Source: Niabella sp. (GTDB lineage: Bacteria; Bacteroidota; Bacteroidia; Chitinophagales; Chitinophagaceae). From it: 64,000 bases of DNA. Position 1 is the first letter of the stretch. Each line of letters starts with the position of its first letter. A program made the translations under genes and the position numbers. Location: assembly GCF_030150205.1 (NCBI RefSeq), contig NZ_JASLGT010000027.1, positions 186,001-250,000 of the forward strand, written 5' to 3'. Positions 32,517-41,025 of this stretch are shown one piece after another. Under the pieces are notes generated by a model that had not been told where the DNA came from, ran no database searches, and was given only the letters and a program-made list of their open reading frames with translations.

Positions 32517-34874
32517 TTAATTGGCCCGTTGTGCTTCCCTGAAGTCAACCCGCTTCCCGTTCTCCTTTACTTTTGGTTTGCCGAAGAGGTAAGAAATATT
32601 CAAGCTGAATGTGCGGTAGTGGTAGTTGGTATTGGTATACTGGGTAAAATCTTTGTAATAGAGCCGGTACCGGTTTTTGGATCCGTCGAGGAACGAAAGG
32701 CCGATGAGTAGTTTATTATCCATAAACGAAGCCCTGAAGCCTGAATTGACATAGTACTGACCATACGTATACACATTGGCCCGCGTATTGCCCGGCATAT
32801 ACGACGCACTTAAAAAATAACGCAGCCATTTTGTTAGCATGAATGTGTTGTTGGTGCCGTAATTGAGCATTGCCCCACTCTTTACTACAATATCCTGCAG
32901 GGATGATTGCGAGCTGGAGCCACTATAAGAAACAGAGCTGTTATTTTCCCACCACTTAAAAATTTTATAGTTGAATGACGCATAGGCACCAAAATTATTT
33001 TGGGTCAGATAATTGGCCGAACTGATGATAACTGAGCTACCATCTACTTTTACGATGCTGCCGGCCCCGTTCAATGTACGCTGCCCGAATACGGTAAACG
33101 ATAACATACTTTTGTACAGGTACGATAATTCGATATTATGACTGTACGAAGGCTGTAGCAACGGGTTTCCTACATAATAACTGTAAGGATTTGTATAAAG
33201 TTTGCGCGGGTTGATCTGGCTCAGGGAAGGACGATTGATCCGTTTGGAATAATTCAATGAAAAGGTATTTACATCATTGATTTTATAGGTAACATAGGCG
33301 GTGGGAAACAGCTTGCCGTACGCATAGTTAGTTCCGGTCTTTGTTGTGGGCGAAAACCCATCCACAACGGCATATTCATATATTAACCCCGCCTTTGCAG
33401 ACCATTGCTTACTGAAGCGTTTTTCAGTGCTGATATATGCCGCAATGTTTTGTTCCGCATAATTGTACCGGTCGCTTTTTGCCGTATCTGAAACATAATC
33501 TGTTCCTGAAAGATTATAATAATCATTCGCGGCCGTATTATCAAAATACGTATACTTTGCCCCGGTTTCCAGTTTCGCCCATTTATAGGGCAATGTAACA
33601 TCCGACTGCAAGGCCCAAACGTTGTATTGCGCATTACTATTATTGATTACCTGGTCAACCATTGATGACCGGCTGGATGTTGTGGTAAAGGACCGCCTGC
33701 TTTCCGGTCCGTTTGAAAAAAAGCTGAAACTGGTATTTAACAGCTTGCCCAGGGTATCGATCTTAAAATCGTGATAAACGTTCAGGGTGTGCGTTGTTGC
33801 CGGCTGCTTTGTATAGGAGGGCGTAAATAATACGGAATCGGAGATACGATTGGTTTGATAAGTGGTAGAACCTTGCTGGTCAATTTTATAATCCGACTTA
33901 TTAACATCATAAATAAAGCCGATATTATTTTTATTGCTCAACTTATAATCCAGGGTCAGGTTGGCGCCCACCCCCGATGCAGCTGTAGCACGTGGAAAAC
34001 GATTGAGTATCTGAAAAGTAGTTCCAATCTGGTCGGCCGTTTCATCGGTAAAACCCCGCCGCACGTTCTGCCGCAACTTAAGCGAACTGCTGATGCGTGC
34101 CGACCGGTAGTTCAATGTAAAATTATTACTAAACCCTGCCCGTATCCCCTGGGAATACGTAGCACCAACAGCGCCGCTCCAGCCCAGCAACGGGTTCTTT
34201 TTTAATACGATATTAATTAAGCCGCTATTACCGGCCGCCGAATATTTAGCAGGCGGCGAGGTAATCACTTCTATCTGGGCTACATCATCGGATCGCAGGC
34301 TTCTTAAATACTGCATCAGATCGGCGCCGCTTAAATAAACCATCCGGTCGTTGATCATTACCCGCAGTCCGCCCTTCCCAATCATGGAAATACCATCCTC
34401 CCTTACCTGCAGCATCGGCGTGATCCGCAGGGCCTCCTCCACTGAGCTTCCCCGGGCAGCAATTGAATTTTCTACATTAAACACCAGCCGGTCTACCTTC
34501 CGTTCCAGTAACGGTTTTGTGGTATTCACCGTAACAGACTGAAGTTCTTTTGCATCCCTGTACAACACGATCGAAGGAACTGTTACCATCTCGTCCCGAA
34601 CCAAAAAAGGGGCAGAAAATTGCGCTATATAAGCGGTGTGACCGGCACGGATGATATACGATCCGGGGGTCGCTTTTTCAAACAGGAACCTGCCGAAACT
34701 GTCTGTTATAGCATATTTAATGGCAGACGAATCCTTTTCCTTTAATAAGGCTACAGTAACATTCCCAAACCCTGCGCCCTGTCCGTTTTTTATAGTACCT
34801 GAAATATCCTGGGCACTCAATCCCAGCGTGCTCAACAATAGCATTGTAAACATATAGCTCCAGCCTTTGTTCAT
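32517..34874 (-). CDS. TonB-dependent receptor-like outer-membrane beta-barrel protein
   Basis: A 785-residue protein with a signal peptide (ending LGLSAQ, residue 22). An N-terminal carboxypeptidase-regulatory-like domain (DISGTIKNGQGAGFGNVTVAL, about 23-105) precedes a plug-like region (VEEALRITPMLQVREDGI; VINDRMVYLSG; VAQIEVITSPPAKYSAAGNSG) and a long barrel of the OMP_b-brl_3 type. It probably imports or exports a ligand across the outer membrane using TonB; the ligand is unknown. Not paired with a SusD protein. A MITE copy lies 23 bp upstream of its start. Confidence 0.85.
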   Translation of the reverse strand: MNKGWSYMFTMLLLSTLGLSAQDISGTIKNGQGAGFGNVTVALLKEKDSSAIKYAITDSFGRFLFEKATPGSYIIRAGHTAYIAQFSAPFLVRDEMVTVPSIVLYRDAKELQSVTVNTTKPLLERKVDRLVFNVENSIAARGSSVEEALRITPMLQVREDGISMIGKGGLRVMINDRMVYLSGADLMQYLRSLRSDDVAQIEVITSPPAKYSAAGNSGLINIVLKKNPLLGWSGAVGATYSQGIRAGFSNNFTLNYRSARISSSLKLRQNVRRGFTDETADQIGTTFQILNRFPRATAASGVGANLTLDYKLSNKNNIGFIYDVNKSDYKIDQQGSTTYQTNRISDSVLFTPSYTKQPATTHTLNVYHDFKIDTLGKLLNTSFSFFSNGPESRRSFTTTSSRSSMVDQVINNSNAQYNVWALQSDVTLPYKWAKLETGAKYTYFDNTAANDYYNLSGTDYVSDTAKSDRYNYAEQNIAAYISTEKRFSKQWSAKAGLIYEYAVVDGFSPTTKTGTNYAYGKLFPTAYVTYKINDVNTFSLNYSKRINRPSLSQINPRKLYTNPYSYYVGNPLLQPSYSHNIELSYLYKSMLSFTVFGQRTLNGAGSIVKVDGSSVIISSANYLTQNNFGAYASFNYKIFKWWENNSSVSYSGSSSQSSLQDIVVKSGAMLNYGTNNTFMLTKWLRYFLSASYMPGNTRANVYTYGQYYVNSGFRASFMDNKLLIGLSFLDGSKNRYRLYYKDFTQYTNTNYHYRTFSLNISYLFGKPKVKENGKRVDFREAQRAN

Positions 34875-34897
34875 ATGGGTTGTTTTATAATTGAATG

Positions 34898-35035
34898 AAT
34901 GTCGTTTCTTAACAGCCGCAGATGCGCAGATTTCGCATCGGCTTTAATCGTATTCAATAGCATTGCGGAGAAGGCGCAGCAGGCGTAATCAGCGCATCTG
35001 CAGCAGCTATAAAAACTGCTTAAGGAAATGGCGTT
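34898..35035. mobile_element. MITE-like element, older copy
   Basis: A 138-bp element with ends AATGTCGTTTCTTAA and TTAAGGAAATGGCGTT and long inner repeats (GCCGCAGATGCGCAGAT... and ...ATCAGCGCATCTGCAGC). It aligns along its length with the copy at 37495-37629 but has diverged, and no target duplication is visible. It occupies much of the 262-bp gap between the DUF4097-like gene and the receptor gene. Confidence 0.75.
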
Positions 35036-35136
35036 AATAAAAATAAATTGGCATTTTAAAGCATACCACTCCTTTGCTGTTTCCGTTTGCTGCATATAAC
35101 ATAGTAGAACAGTTCAATACAAAAAGGCTTTTTGCA

Positions 35137-36042
35137 CTATTGCAATAACAGGTTCCCGAAATCGCTATAAATCGTTACCGGTACCTTGCCCGACCCCATG
35201 CGCCCGGCATAAGCCCGTTTAAAGGAGAACCCGAATGATTCTTCCGGCGTTGTTTGAGTGATGTTGGCAGTCGTTTGATTCTCCAGTTTTCCATATTTTG
35301 TTTCGATATTAAATTTCCCGCTGAAAGATGCGGGCAATGAAAGCACGGCATTTTTTGAATAAGACAATTTCAGATCCAATGCTTTAAGCTGATCTGTCAG
35401 TCCCAGTTTCAACTGCTTGCAAAGCAGGAAATCTCCGTTAATAGTACCAGCGAGACCTTTGATATCTACCTCCGCATGACCAATTTTAAGATGGACGTTT
35501 TTCAAGAAGCCCATAGCTACTTTTCCCAGTTTGCTATCGATGTTGCCCCCGTTTGTTAAGTCGCCTGTTGTCAGGTCGCCCAAAAGCTGTGTAATATTGG
35601 TTGTACCGCTGCGACTGGAAACAAAGGTATTGCCCAGCGTGTTATGTACATCAAGCCGGTTGCCTTCAGGCACATACACTGCATAATTAACAGATATTCC
35701 TTTATTGCCAGCCTGTACATTTTCTGTAATATGTGTTGCAAAACTGATCATTTCCCCCTCTTTGCTTTCCATGGTAACCGCATCAAGGATGTCTTGTGCC
35801 GCAGCAGGATCGGCCGCCCGGGCAATGATTGTTACTTCCACCTTTACCTGGTTTTGGTTCCAGCTATGAATTGCTACGGTACCAAACCTGTTTGTAACGG
35901 ATACGCCTTGCTTTTTACTCAATGGATAGTGTTGTTCCATTTTTTTTTGCGCCTCATGTTCCTGTGCCTTTGCGGTAAATGAAAAGACCAGGATACTAAA
36001 AAAAGCGATCAGCAGCCGGTTCCTTTTTATTACGTAGTTCAT
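35137..36042 (-). CDS. DUF4097-like exported beta-helix protein
   Basis: A 301-residue exported protein, signal peptide ending FTAKAQ (residue 27). The mature part is beta-rich: VTNRFGTVAIHSWNQNQVKVE, SVNYAVYVPEGNRLDVHNTLG and GDLTTGDLTNGGNIDSKLGKV, as in DUF4097/putative adhesin proteins. These commonly sit with sigma/anti-sigma pairs in Bacteroidota. It is the third gene after an ECF sigma and anti-sigma gene, 26 bases from the latter. The role may be envelope sensing. Confidence 0.75.
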   Translation of the reverse strand: MNYVIKRNRLLIAFFSILVFSFTAKAQEHEAQKKMEQHYPLSKKQGVSVTNRFGTVAIHSWNQNQVKVEVTIIARAADPAAAQDILDAVTMESKEGEMISFATHITENVQAGNKGISVNYAVYVPEGNRLDVHNTLGNTFVSSRSGTTNITQLLGDLTTGDLTNGGNIDSKLGKVAMGFLKNVHLKIGHAEVDIKGLAGTINGDFLLCKQLKLGLTDQLKALDLKLSYSKNAVLSLPASFSGKFNIETKYGKLENQTTANITQTTPEESFGFSFKRAYAGRMGSGKVPVTIYSDFGNLLLQ

Positions 36043-36068
36043 GTTCTTTACCAGTTGTTTTATGGATG

Positions 36069-36764
36069 TTATAAAATCCGCGCATTGAATGAGAACGATT
36101 TATTCTCTTTTAATGTGCTATCCTTCCTGCGGCGTTCCTTATAGATTTCCAGCTGACTGTTTAATAATTCGGTCTGCATTTTCAGGTTTTCAATCATCGC
36201 CTCCAGCAATTGTTCCTGGTTTCCATTTTGCCGGAACTGTTCTTTTAAGTCTTTATAAGAGTTCTCAAGGGCCTTCATATCCTGCGCAAATGCCTTGTAT
36301 AAGCGCGGTTCGGTATGCAGTAATGCATTGAGCTGGTTTTGTTTTATTTCAATCAGCCGGGTGTAATGGAACAGTGCTTCATCTTCTTCTTTTTCTTCCG
36401 GTTCTTTGTTGCTGCTTTTCTCCGGATGCCGGGTATCTTTAGGTACCGGCACTGTTGCCTCCCGTCTTTCCGCAATGCTGTCAGGGGAAGCAATAGGCTC
36501 CCGTTTTGCCACCGGTTGATCTCCGCCGGAACCGGTGTTACCATGCCTGGAAAAATAAAACATGCCGCCAAGGATCAGCACCAGTATGGCCGCAGCGGCT
36601 CCATATAACCAGGGTTTCGCAACCAGGACTTTAGCCCGTTTTTCATGCCGGGAATCTATATCATGCTTTACCCGTTGCCAGAGCATCGCTGGGGGTTCCT
36701 GTGCGTTAAAGAAGTCGCTGTTTTCATTCATCCACTGCTCCAGCGGATCTTGATCTGTATTCAT
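36069..36764 (-). CDS. Probable anti-sigma factor, single-pass
   Basis: A 231-residue protein. The N-terminal cytosolic part (MNTDQDPLEQWMNENSDFFN; PPAMLWQRVKHDI) precedes one membrane helix near 51-69 (LYGAAAAILVLILGGMFYF). A charged periplasmic part follows, with a long coiled coil (EEKEEDEALFHYTRLIEIKQ onward). It overlaps the upstream sigma gene by 41 bp, as in many sigma/anti-sigma pairs. It lacks the classic zinc-binding HXXXCXXC motif, so recognition may differ. Confidence 0.7.
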   Translation of the reverse strand: MNTDQDPLEQWMNENSDFFNAQEPPAMLWQRVKHDIDSRHEKRAKVLVAKPWLYGAAAAILVLILGGMFYFSRHGNTGSGGDQPVAKREPIASPDSIAERREATVPVPKDTRHPEKSSNKEPEEKEEDEALFHYTRLIEIKQNQLNALLHTEPRLYKAFAQDMKALENSYKDLKEQFRQNGNQEQLLEAMIENLKMQTELLNSQLEIYKERRRKDSTLKENKSFSFNARIL

Positions 36765-37299
36765 TTTGTAAATACTCCTTTATTTTATTTTTTGCCCGGT
36801 GATAAATCGTGCGCACATTGCTATAGCTGATCTTAAGCATTTTAGCAATTTCCTCCTGCGAAACGTGGTCGATTGCATATAAGGTGAAAATGATCCGGTA
36901 ATTTTCCGGCAACCGATCAATGGCCGCCTTTACCTGGTCATTCGTAAACGCATATCCGTTATACGGAATCTCCGTTCCCACATCCTGTTCTATATCGATC
37001 AGATCCACATCAACCCATCGCACTTTTTTTCTTTCCCGAAGCAACCCAAGCGATTTATTGATCACAATACGCATTAACCACCCTTTAAAAGAACTTTTGT
37101 ACGTGAACGTCTCCAGCCTGTCGAATGCAATTGCAAAAGATTCCTGTACCATATCTGCCGCATCTGCCGGGTTATTGAGTATACGCATACTGCTGTTCAA
37201 CATCAGTTTCGCATAACGGTGGTATACCTCATAAAAGGCTTGTTTATCCCCCTTACGGCAACGTTCTACCAATGCGTCCTGGTTTGTAGTATCATTCAA
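36724..37299 (-). CDS. ECF sigma factor (RpoE-like)
   Basis: A 191-residue sigma-70 family protein. Region 2: DKQAFYEVYHRYAKLMLNSS and NPADAADMVQESFAIAFDRL. Region 4: AIDRLPENYRIIFTLYAID and VSQEEIAKMLKISYSNVRTI. The frame has no early ATG; TTG at 37299 is the likely start, since an in-frame stop lies two codons upstream of it. The anti-sigma gene overlaps its end, so the two are coupled. It probably directs transcription of this operon and unknown targets. Confidence 0.85.
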   Translation of the reverse strand: MNDTTNQDALVERCRKGDKQAFYEVYHRYAKLMLNSSMRILNNPADAADMVQESFAIAFDRLETFTYKSSFKGWLMRIVINKSLGLLRERKKVRWVDVDLIDIEQDVGTEIPYNGYAFTNDQVKAAIDRLPENYRIIFTLYAIDHVSQEEIAKMLKISYSNVRTIYHRAKNKIKEYLQNEYRSRSAGAVDE

Positions 37300-37484
37300 A
37301 TGCGTCTACCTCTTATTTTGTAATAACAAAAACTGAAAATTGTTACAGTAAGAAAGTAAGATTTCTGGAGAAATGAACAATATTTTGGGTCGGGGGACCT
37401 CCGGTAAGCAGGCCACCTGAACTTTCACCAGGTATTTTTGGGGTATCGATCCACAATAAAAAAAGCCGGTAATACCGATTGGAT

Positions 37485-37639
37485 ATCCGTAATACAATGT
37501 CGTTTCCTTAAAGCCGCTGATGCGCAGATTTGGTATCGGCTTTAACTACAATAATGTCGCAGAAAAGCGCCGCGGGCGCAATCTGTGCATCTGTGGCAAT
37601 CATAAAAATTGCTTAAGGAAACGACATTGATCCGTAATA
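37485..37639. mobile_element. MITE-like element flanked by a 10-bp direct repeat
   Basis: A 135-bp element (37495-37629) has perfect 17-bp terminal inverted repeats CAATGTCGTTTCCTTAA and TTAAGGAAACGACATTG, and inner repeats GCCGCTGATGCGCAGAT / ATCTGTGCATCTGTGGC. Directly outside both ends lies ATCCGTAATA (37485-37494 and 37630-37639), a 10-bp target duplication. It cannot encode a transposase and must have been moved in trans. The rest of the 37300-37802 gap holds the tsf terminator and no gene. Confidence 0.85.
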
Positions 37640-37748
37640 GACCAATTTCATTGGCCTAAACGGCTATCTCATCGGCATTATACGGGAAAACATCGATCTA
37701 AGTTATAATTCACTTTCGTATAACAGGAATTTGCGCGGAAATGCACAT

Positions 37749-37775
37749 AAAAAAAGCACCCCTTTCGGAGTGCTT
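37749..37775 (-). terminator. Terminator after tsf
   Basis: AAGCACCCC-TTTC-GGAGTGCTT hairpin, with the run of A at 37749-37755 giving a T run on the minus strand, 28 bases beyond the tsf stop. It ends the ribosomal transcript. Confidence 0.85.
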
Positions 37776-37802
37776 AAAGCTATTTTACAAAACCGGTGAG
37801 GT

Positions 37803-38639
37803 TTATCCTAATGCTACTCTTTTGAATTCGGTAACGGTTACATCACCGCTTTCTTTGAGGTAATCTGCTACAGATTTACCGCCATCTTTTACAAAAGCCT
37901 GGGCCGTTAAGGTCTGCTCTTTAAAGAATGCAGCCATTTTACCTTCAGCAATTTTAGCCAGCATTTCTTCCGGTTTGCCAGCCATCTTCGGGTCTTCTTT
38001 CATGATATCGATGATCACCGCTTTCTCGCGTGCCACCACATCAGCAGGAACGCTTGCCGCATCTACTGCTACCGGGCTAAGAGCAGCTACCTGCATCGCC
38101 ACATCTTTACCTACTTCAGCAGCTTCTTTATTCAATCCTACCAGTACACCAATGCGATAAGCACCATGAATATAAGCAGCCACATAAGGAGCATCTACTC
38201 TCTCGAACCGGGTGATACCGATTTTTTCGCCGATAGACGCCAGTTTATCATTTACCAGGTCTGCGATCTTTGCACCGCCGATTTCAGCAGCATTCAGTTC
38301 GTCAACACTCTTAATGTCGTTGGCGATTGCCGTATCTGCAATGCTTTTTACAAAAGCAACAAAGTCTTCATTTTTGGAAACGAAGTCGGTTTCGCAGCTT
38401 ACACATACAACGATACCAGACTTATTGTCTGCTGTAGTTTGTGCTACTACTACACCTTCTTTTGCTTCACGGTCGCTTCTTTTTGCCGCTACTTTCTGAC
38501 CCTGCTTGCGCAGCCAGTCAATTGCAGCTTCAAAATCACCGTTTGTTTCTGTTAATGCCTTACGACAATCCATCATACCGGCGCCGGTTGCCTGGCGCAG
38601 CTTATTAATATCCTGTGCGGTTATAGTTACTGTACTCAT
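37803..38639 (-). CDS. tsf: Translation elongation factor Ts
   Basis: A 278-residue EF-Ts, which exchanges GDP for GTP on EF-Tu. N-terminal UBA-like part: INKLRQATGAGMMDCRKAL, with the TGAGMMDCKKAL-type signature. The core has VCVSCETDFVSKNEDFVAFV, RFERVDAPYVAAYIHG and the closing EQTLTAQAFVKDGGKSVADYL. Length is normal for the short form. It follows rpsB after a 204-bp spacer rich in degenerate AT repeats. Confidence 0.97.
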   Translation of the reverse strand: MSTVTITAQDINKLRQATGAGMMDCRKALTETNGDFEAAIDWLRKQGQKVAAKRSDREAKEGVVVAQTTADNKSGIVVCVSCETDFVSKNEDFVAFVKSIADTAIANDIKSVDELNAAEIGGAKIADLVNDKLASIGEKIGITRFERVDAPYVAAYIHGAYRIGVLVGLNKEAAEVGKDVAMQVAALSPVAVDAASVPADVVAREKAVIIDIMKEDPKMAGKPEEMLAKIAEGKMAAFFKEQTLTAQAFVKDGGKSVADYLKESGDVTVTEFKRVALG

Positions 38640-38843
38640 TGTTTTTGTTTAAAGTTTGAGATTCAAGGTTTGAAGTTCGGCACTTCAGATCTTAAACCGG
38701 ACTTATTTATGGAATCTTATTGTTATCAATCCGGCTATGTATTACAGCGCCGGATGAAAGTGAGTAAGGTTTAAGATTCAGGATCTGAATACTAAGGCCC
38801 TGCCTTAAATTCAAACGTTGAACCTTAAACCTTAAACGTTTAT
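38640..38843. repeat. Degenerate 8-base AT-rich repeats between rpsB and tsf
   Basis: The spacer holds irregular tandem units such as GTTTAAAG, TTTGAGAT, TCAAGGTT and TGAAGTTC, and at the other end TTCAAACG, TTGAACCT and TAAACCTT. The two ends are roughly inverted relative to each other. It seems to be noncoding. Confidence 0.5.
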
Positions 38844-39755
38844 TTATCTTCTGGGAGCTCCGCCTCTTGAACCACCACCACCGGTAGTTGTTCTGCGACG
38901 TTGACCCTGGCCCTGGCCTTGACCCTGACCGGCACCTGTACCGGTTCCACGTCCACGACCACCGCGGCCAGCTTCTGCTTCAGCCTCAGCCTGCATTTTT
39001 GCAGCTTGTTTTTCTTTTTCGTCTGCAAAATTATCTTCTACATCCTCATCTTTTGCAGCTTGTCTTTCGCTCAATCCTTCTGCAATAGCAGCAGTGATGT
39101 AGTTTACAACAATGGCAATGGATTTAGTAGCATCATCATTCGCAGGAATTGCAAAGTCTACTTTATTAGGATCTCCGTTGGTATCTACCACACCAAAAGT
39201 ACCGATGCCCAGGCGTTTTGCTTCAGCCAGTGCAATGTGCTCATGACCGATATCAACGATGAACAAAGCAGCAGGAACACGACCCAGCTGGGCGATCCCT
39301 CCCAATACTTTTTCCATTTTCTCTTTATCGCGGGTTAATGTCAGGCGCTCTTTCTTTGTGATGCTGTCGAAAGAACCGTCGCCCAGCATTTTTTCGATGC
39401 TCTGCATTTTCTTAACCGACTTACGTACGGTATTGAAGTTGGTAAGCATACCACCCAGCCAACGCTCGGTTACATAAGGCATTCCTACTCTTTGTGCGCA
39501 CTCCGTTACAATATCTTTCGCTTGTTTCTTGGTACCTACAAAAAGTATTTTCTTACCGCTGCGTGCAATTTGTTTCATTGCAGCTGCAGTTTCCTGCAGG
39601 CATTCTACGGTTTTGTTTAAGTCGATGATGTGGATGCCTTTTTTCTCAGCAAAAATGTACGGCAACATTTTAGGGTTCCATTTCTTTTTTAAGTGACCGA
39701 AATGTACACCTGCTTCCAGAAGCTGCTGTTGTAAGGATGTATTATTATTTTCCAT
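38844..39755 (-). CDS. rpsB: 30S ribosomal protein S2 with basic Gly/Arg/Gln tail
   Basis: A 303-residue S2. Core: LLEAGVHFGHLKKKWNPKMLPY, FVGTKKQAKDIVTECAQRVGM, RWLGGMLTNFNTVRKSVKKM and VDTNGDPNKVDFAIPANDDA. The last 70 or so residues are extra: an acidic/Ala-Glu segment followed by GRGGRGRGTGTGAGQGQ and RRRTTTGGGGSRGG. Bacterial S2 is usually about 240-260 residues. The tail resembles RNA-binding RGG-type tails and may be lineage-specific. The stop and frame are clean. Confidence 0.95.
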   Translation of the reverse strand: MENNNTSLQQQLLEAGVHFGHLKKKWNPKMLPYIFAEKKGIHIIDLNKTVECLQETAAAMKQIARSGKKILFVGTKKQAKDIVTECAQRVGMPYVTERWLGGMLTNFNTVRKSVKKMQSIEKMLGDGSFDSITKKERLTLTRDKEKMEKVLGGIAQLGRVPAALFIVDIGHEHIALAEAKRLGIGTFGVVDTNGDPNKVDFAIPANDDATKSIAIVVNYITAAIAEGLSERQAAKDEDVEDNFADEKEKQAAKMQAEAEAEAGRGGRGRGTGTGAGQGQGQGQGQRRRTTTGGGGSRGGAPRR

Positions 39756-39803
39756 CTAACTAATTTGAAAATTTGATAAATTGATAATTTGAAGATACAA
39801 GGA
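39756..39803. repeat. Short AT-rich 8-base repeats between rpsI and rpsB
   Basis: AATTTGAA, AATTTGAT, AAATTGAT and AATTTGAA follow each other in the 48-bp spacer. The same type is seen beside tsf. Confidence 0.5.
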
Positions 39804-40193
39804 TTAACGCTTGCTGAACTGGTAGCTCTTTCTTGCTTTTTTATGACCGAATTTCTTACGCTCAACAGAACGGGGATCCCTTCTTAATAAACCAGCTGCT
39901 TTCAAAGCAGGACGGAATTCAGCGTTCACTTCCACCAGTGCACGGGCAATACCCAGCATGGCTGCTTCTGCCTGGCCTTTTACGCCTCCGCCGGTAGCAG
40001 TGATCTTTACATCAAATTTATCCGCTACTTCAACGGTTCTCAGCGGGCGATCTACCTGGTTTTGCAGATATACCAGCGAAAAATAATTTTTATAGTCTTT
40101 ATCGTTAACGGTAATAGTACCAGTACCCTTAGATAAGAAAACGCGGGTAATGGCTTCTTTACGGCGTCCTACAGCATTTTTTTGCTTTTCCAT
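39804..40193 (-). CDS. rpsI: 30S ribosomal protein S9
   Basis: A 129-residue S9. It has GRRKEAITRVFLSKGTGTI, TATGGGVKGQAEAAMLGIARA and the C-terminal RRDPRSVERKKFGHKKARKS, ending in the usual SKR tail that reaches the P-site tRNA. Downstream of rplM by 49 bp. Confidence 0.98.
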   Translation of the reverse strand: MEKQKNAVGRRKEAITRVFLSKGTGTITVNDKDYKNYFSLVYLQNQVDRPLRTVEVADKFDVKITATGGGVKGQAEAAMLGIARALVEVNAEFRPALKAAGLLRRDPRSVERKKFGHKKARKSYQFSKR

Positions 40194-40242
40194 TATTTAT
40201 TTCTTATTTGATCCCGATTGGGATGTGATTTGTAACTTATGA

Positions 40243-40686
40243 TTAGAACTTCAGTTCTTTGGGTTGTTGTGCAATATGCGGATGAGAACCGCCGGCATAT
40301 ACAAATAACTTTTTGTACATTTTACGTCCCAAACGATTTTTAGGAAGCATTCCTTTTACAGCCCGCTCAATAATTACTTCCGGGCGGCGTTTTTGAAGAT
40401 CAGATGCAGTTTCCTCTTTACGACCGCCGGGATAACCACTGTAGGTATCATATACTTTCTGATCCATTTTGCTACCGGAAAGCTTTACTTTCTCACAGTT
40501 AATCACAATGATGTAGTCGCCGGTATCCACATGAGGTGTATAAATGGCTTTGTTTTTTCCACGTAAAATAGCAGCAATACGGGAACACATACGTCCTACA
40601 GTTTGATTAGTACCATCTACAACGTACCAGTTACGCTGCACGGTAGCCTCGTTCGCATGTTTCGTAGTGAAATGTTGTTTACTCAT
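40243..40686 (-). CDS. rplM: 50S ribosomal protein L13
   Basis: A 147-residue L13, an early assembly protein of the large subunit. It has WYVVDGTNQTVGRMCSRIA, LRGKNKAIYTPHVDTGDYII and VIERAVKGMLPKNRLGR. First gene of the rplM-rpsI-rpsB-tsf run. Confidence 0.98.
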   Translation of the reverse strand: MSKQHFTTKHANEATVQRNWYVVDGTNQTVGRMCSRIAAILRGKNKAIYTPHVDTGDYIIVINCEKVKLSGSKMDQKVYDTYSGYPGGRKEETASDLQKRRPEVIIERAVKGMLPKNRLGRKMYKKLFVYAGGSHPHIAQQPKELKF

Positions 40687-40745
40687 TTTAAAATTTAATT
40701 TTTTAGTGACCCGGGCTATCCCCCGGCCCTTTTTCTAAGGGAGTG

Positions 40746-40776
40746 CAAAGGTAGACGAGTATTGCTTAAAAAACAA
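40746..40776 (-). promoter_or_regulatory. Promoter of the rplM operon
   Basis: On the minus strand TTG (40776-40774) is followed after 20 bases by TACCTTTG (40753-40746), a good Bacteroidota promoter 60 bases upstream of rplM. The rest of the gap to 41025 is AT-rich with no gene seen. Confidence 0.65.
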
Positions 40777-41025
40777 CGAAAAAAGGAAGTATTTTTAACA
40801 CATCCTTTGTAATTAATTGACTATCAGCAATAATTTTGATCTAAAAAATACATCCTATAGTCCCAATGAACGTTAAAAGTCTGTTTGGACCACAAAAACC
40901 TGGTCAAAACAGGTGAAATTTTAAAACACACCGGACCTCATATAATAAACAGGAAAAGCCCGATGCCAATAACAGGAGCAGCCCTCCTCACTGTAGTGAA
41001 TGCATGATGCCAGAGCAAGGCAGTT

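Noticed and set aside
37306..37497. 63-codon minus-strand frame
   Set aside because: It lies in the sigma factor's upstream region, has no motif and runs into the MITE end.
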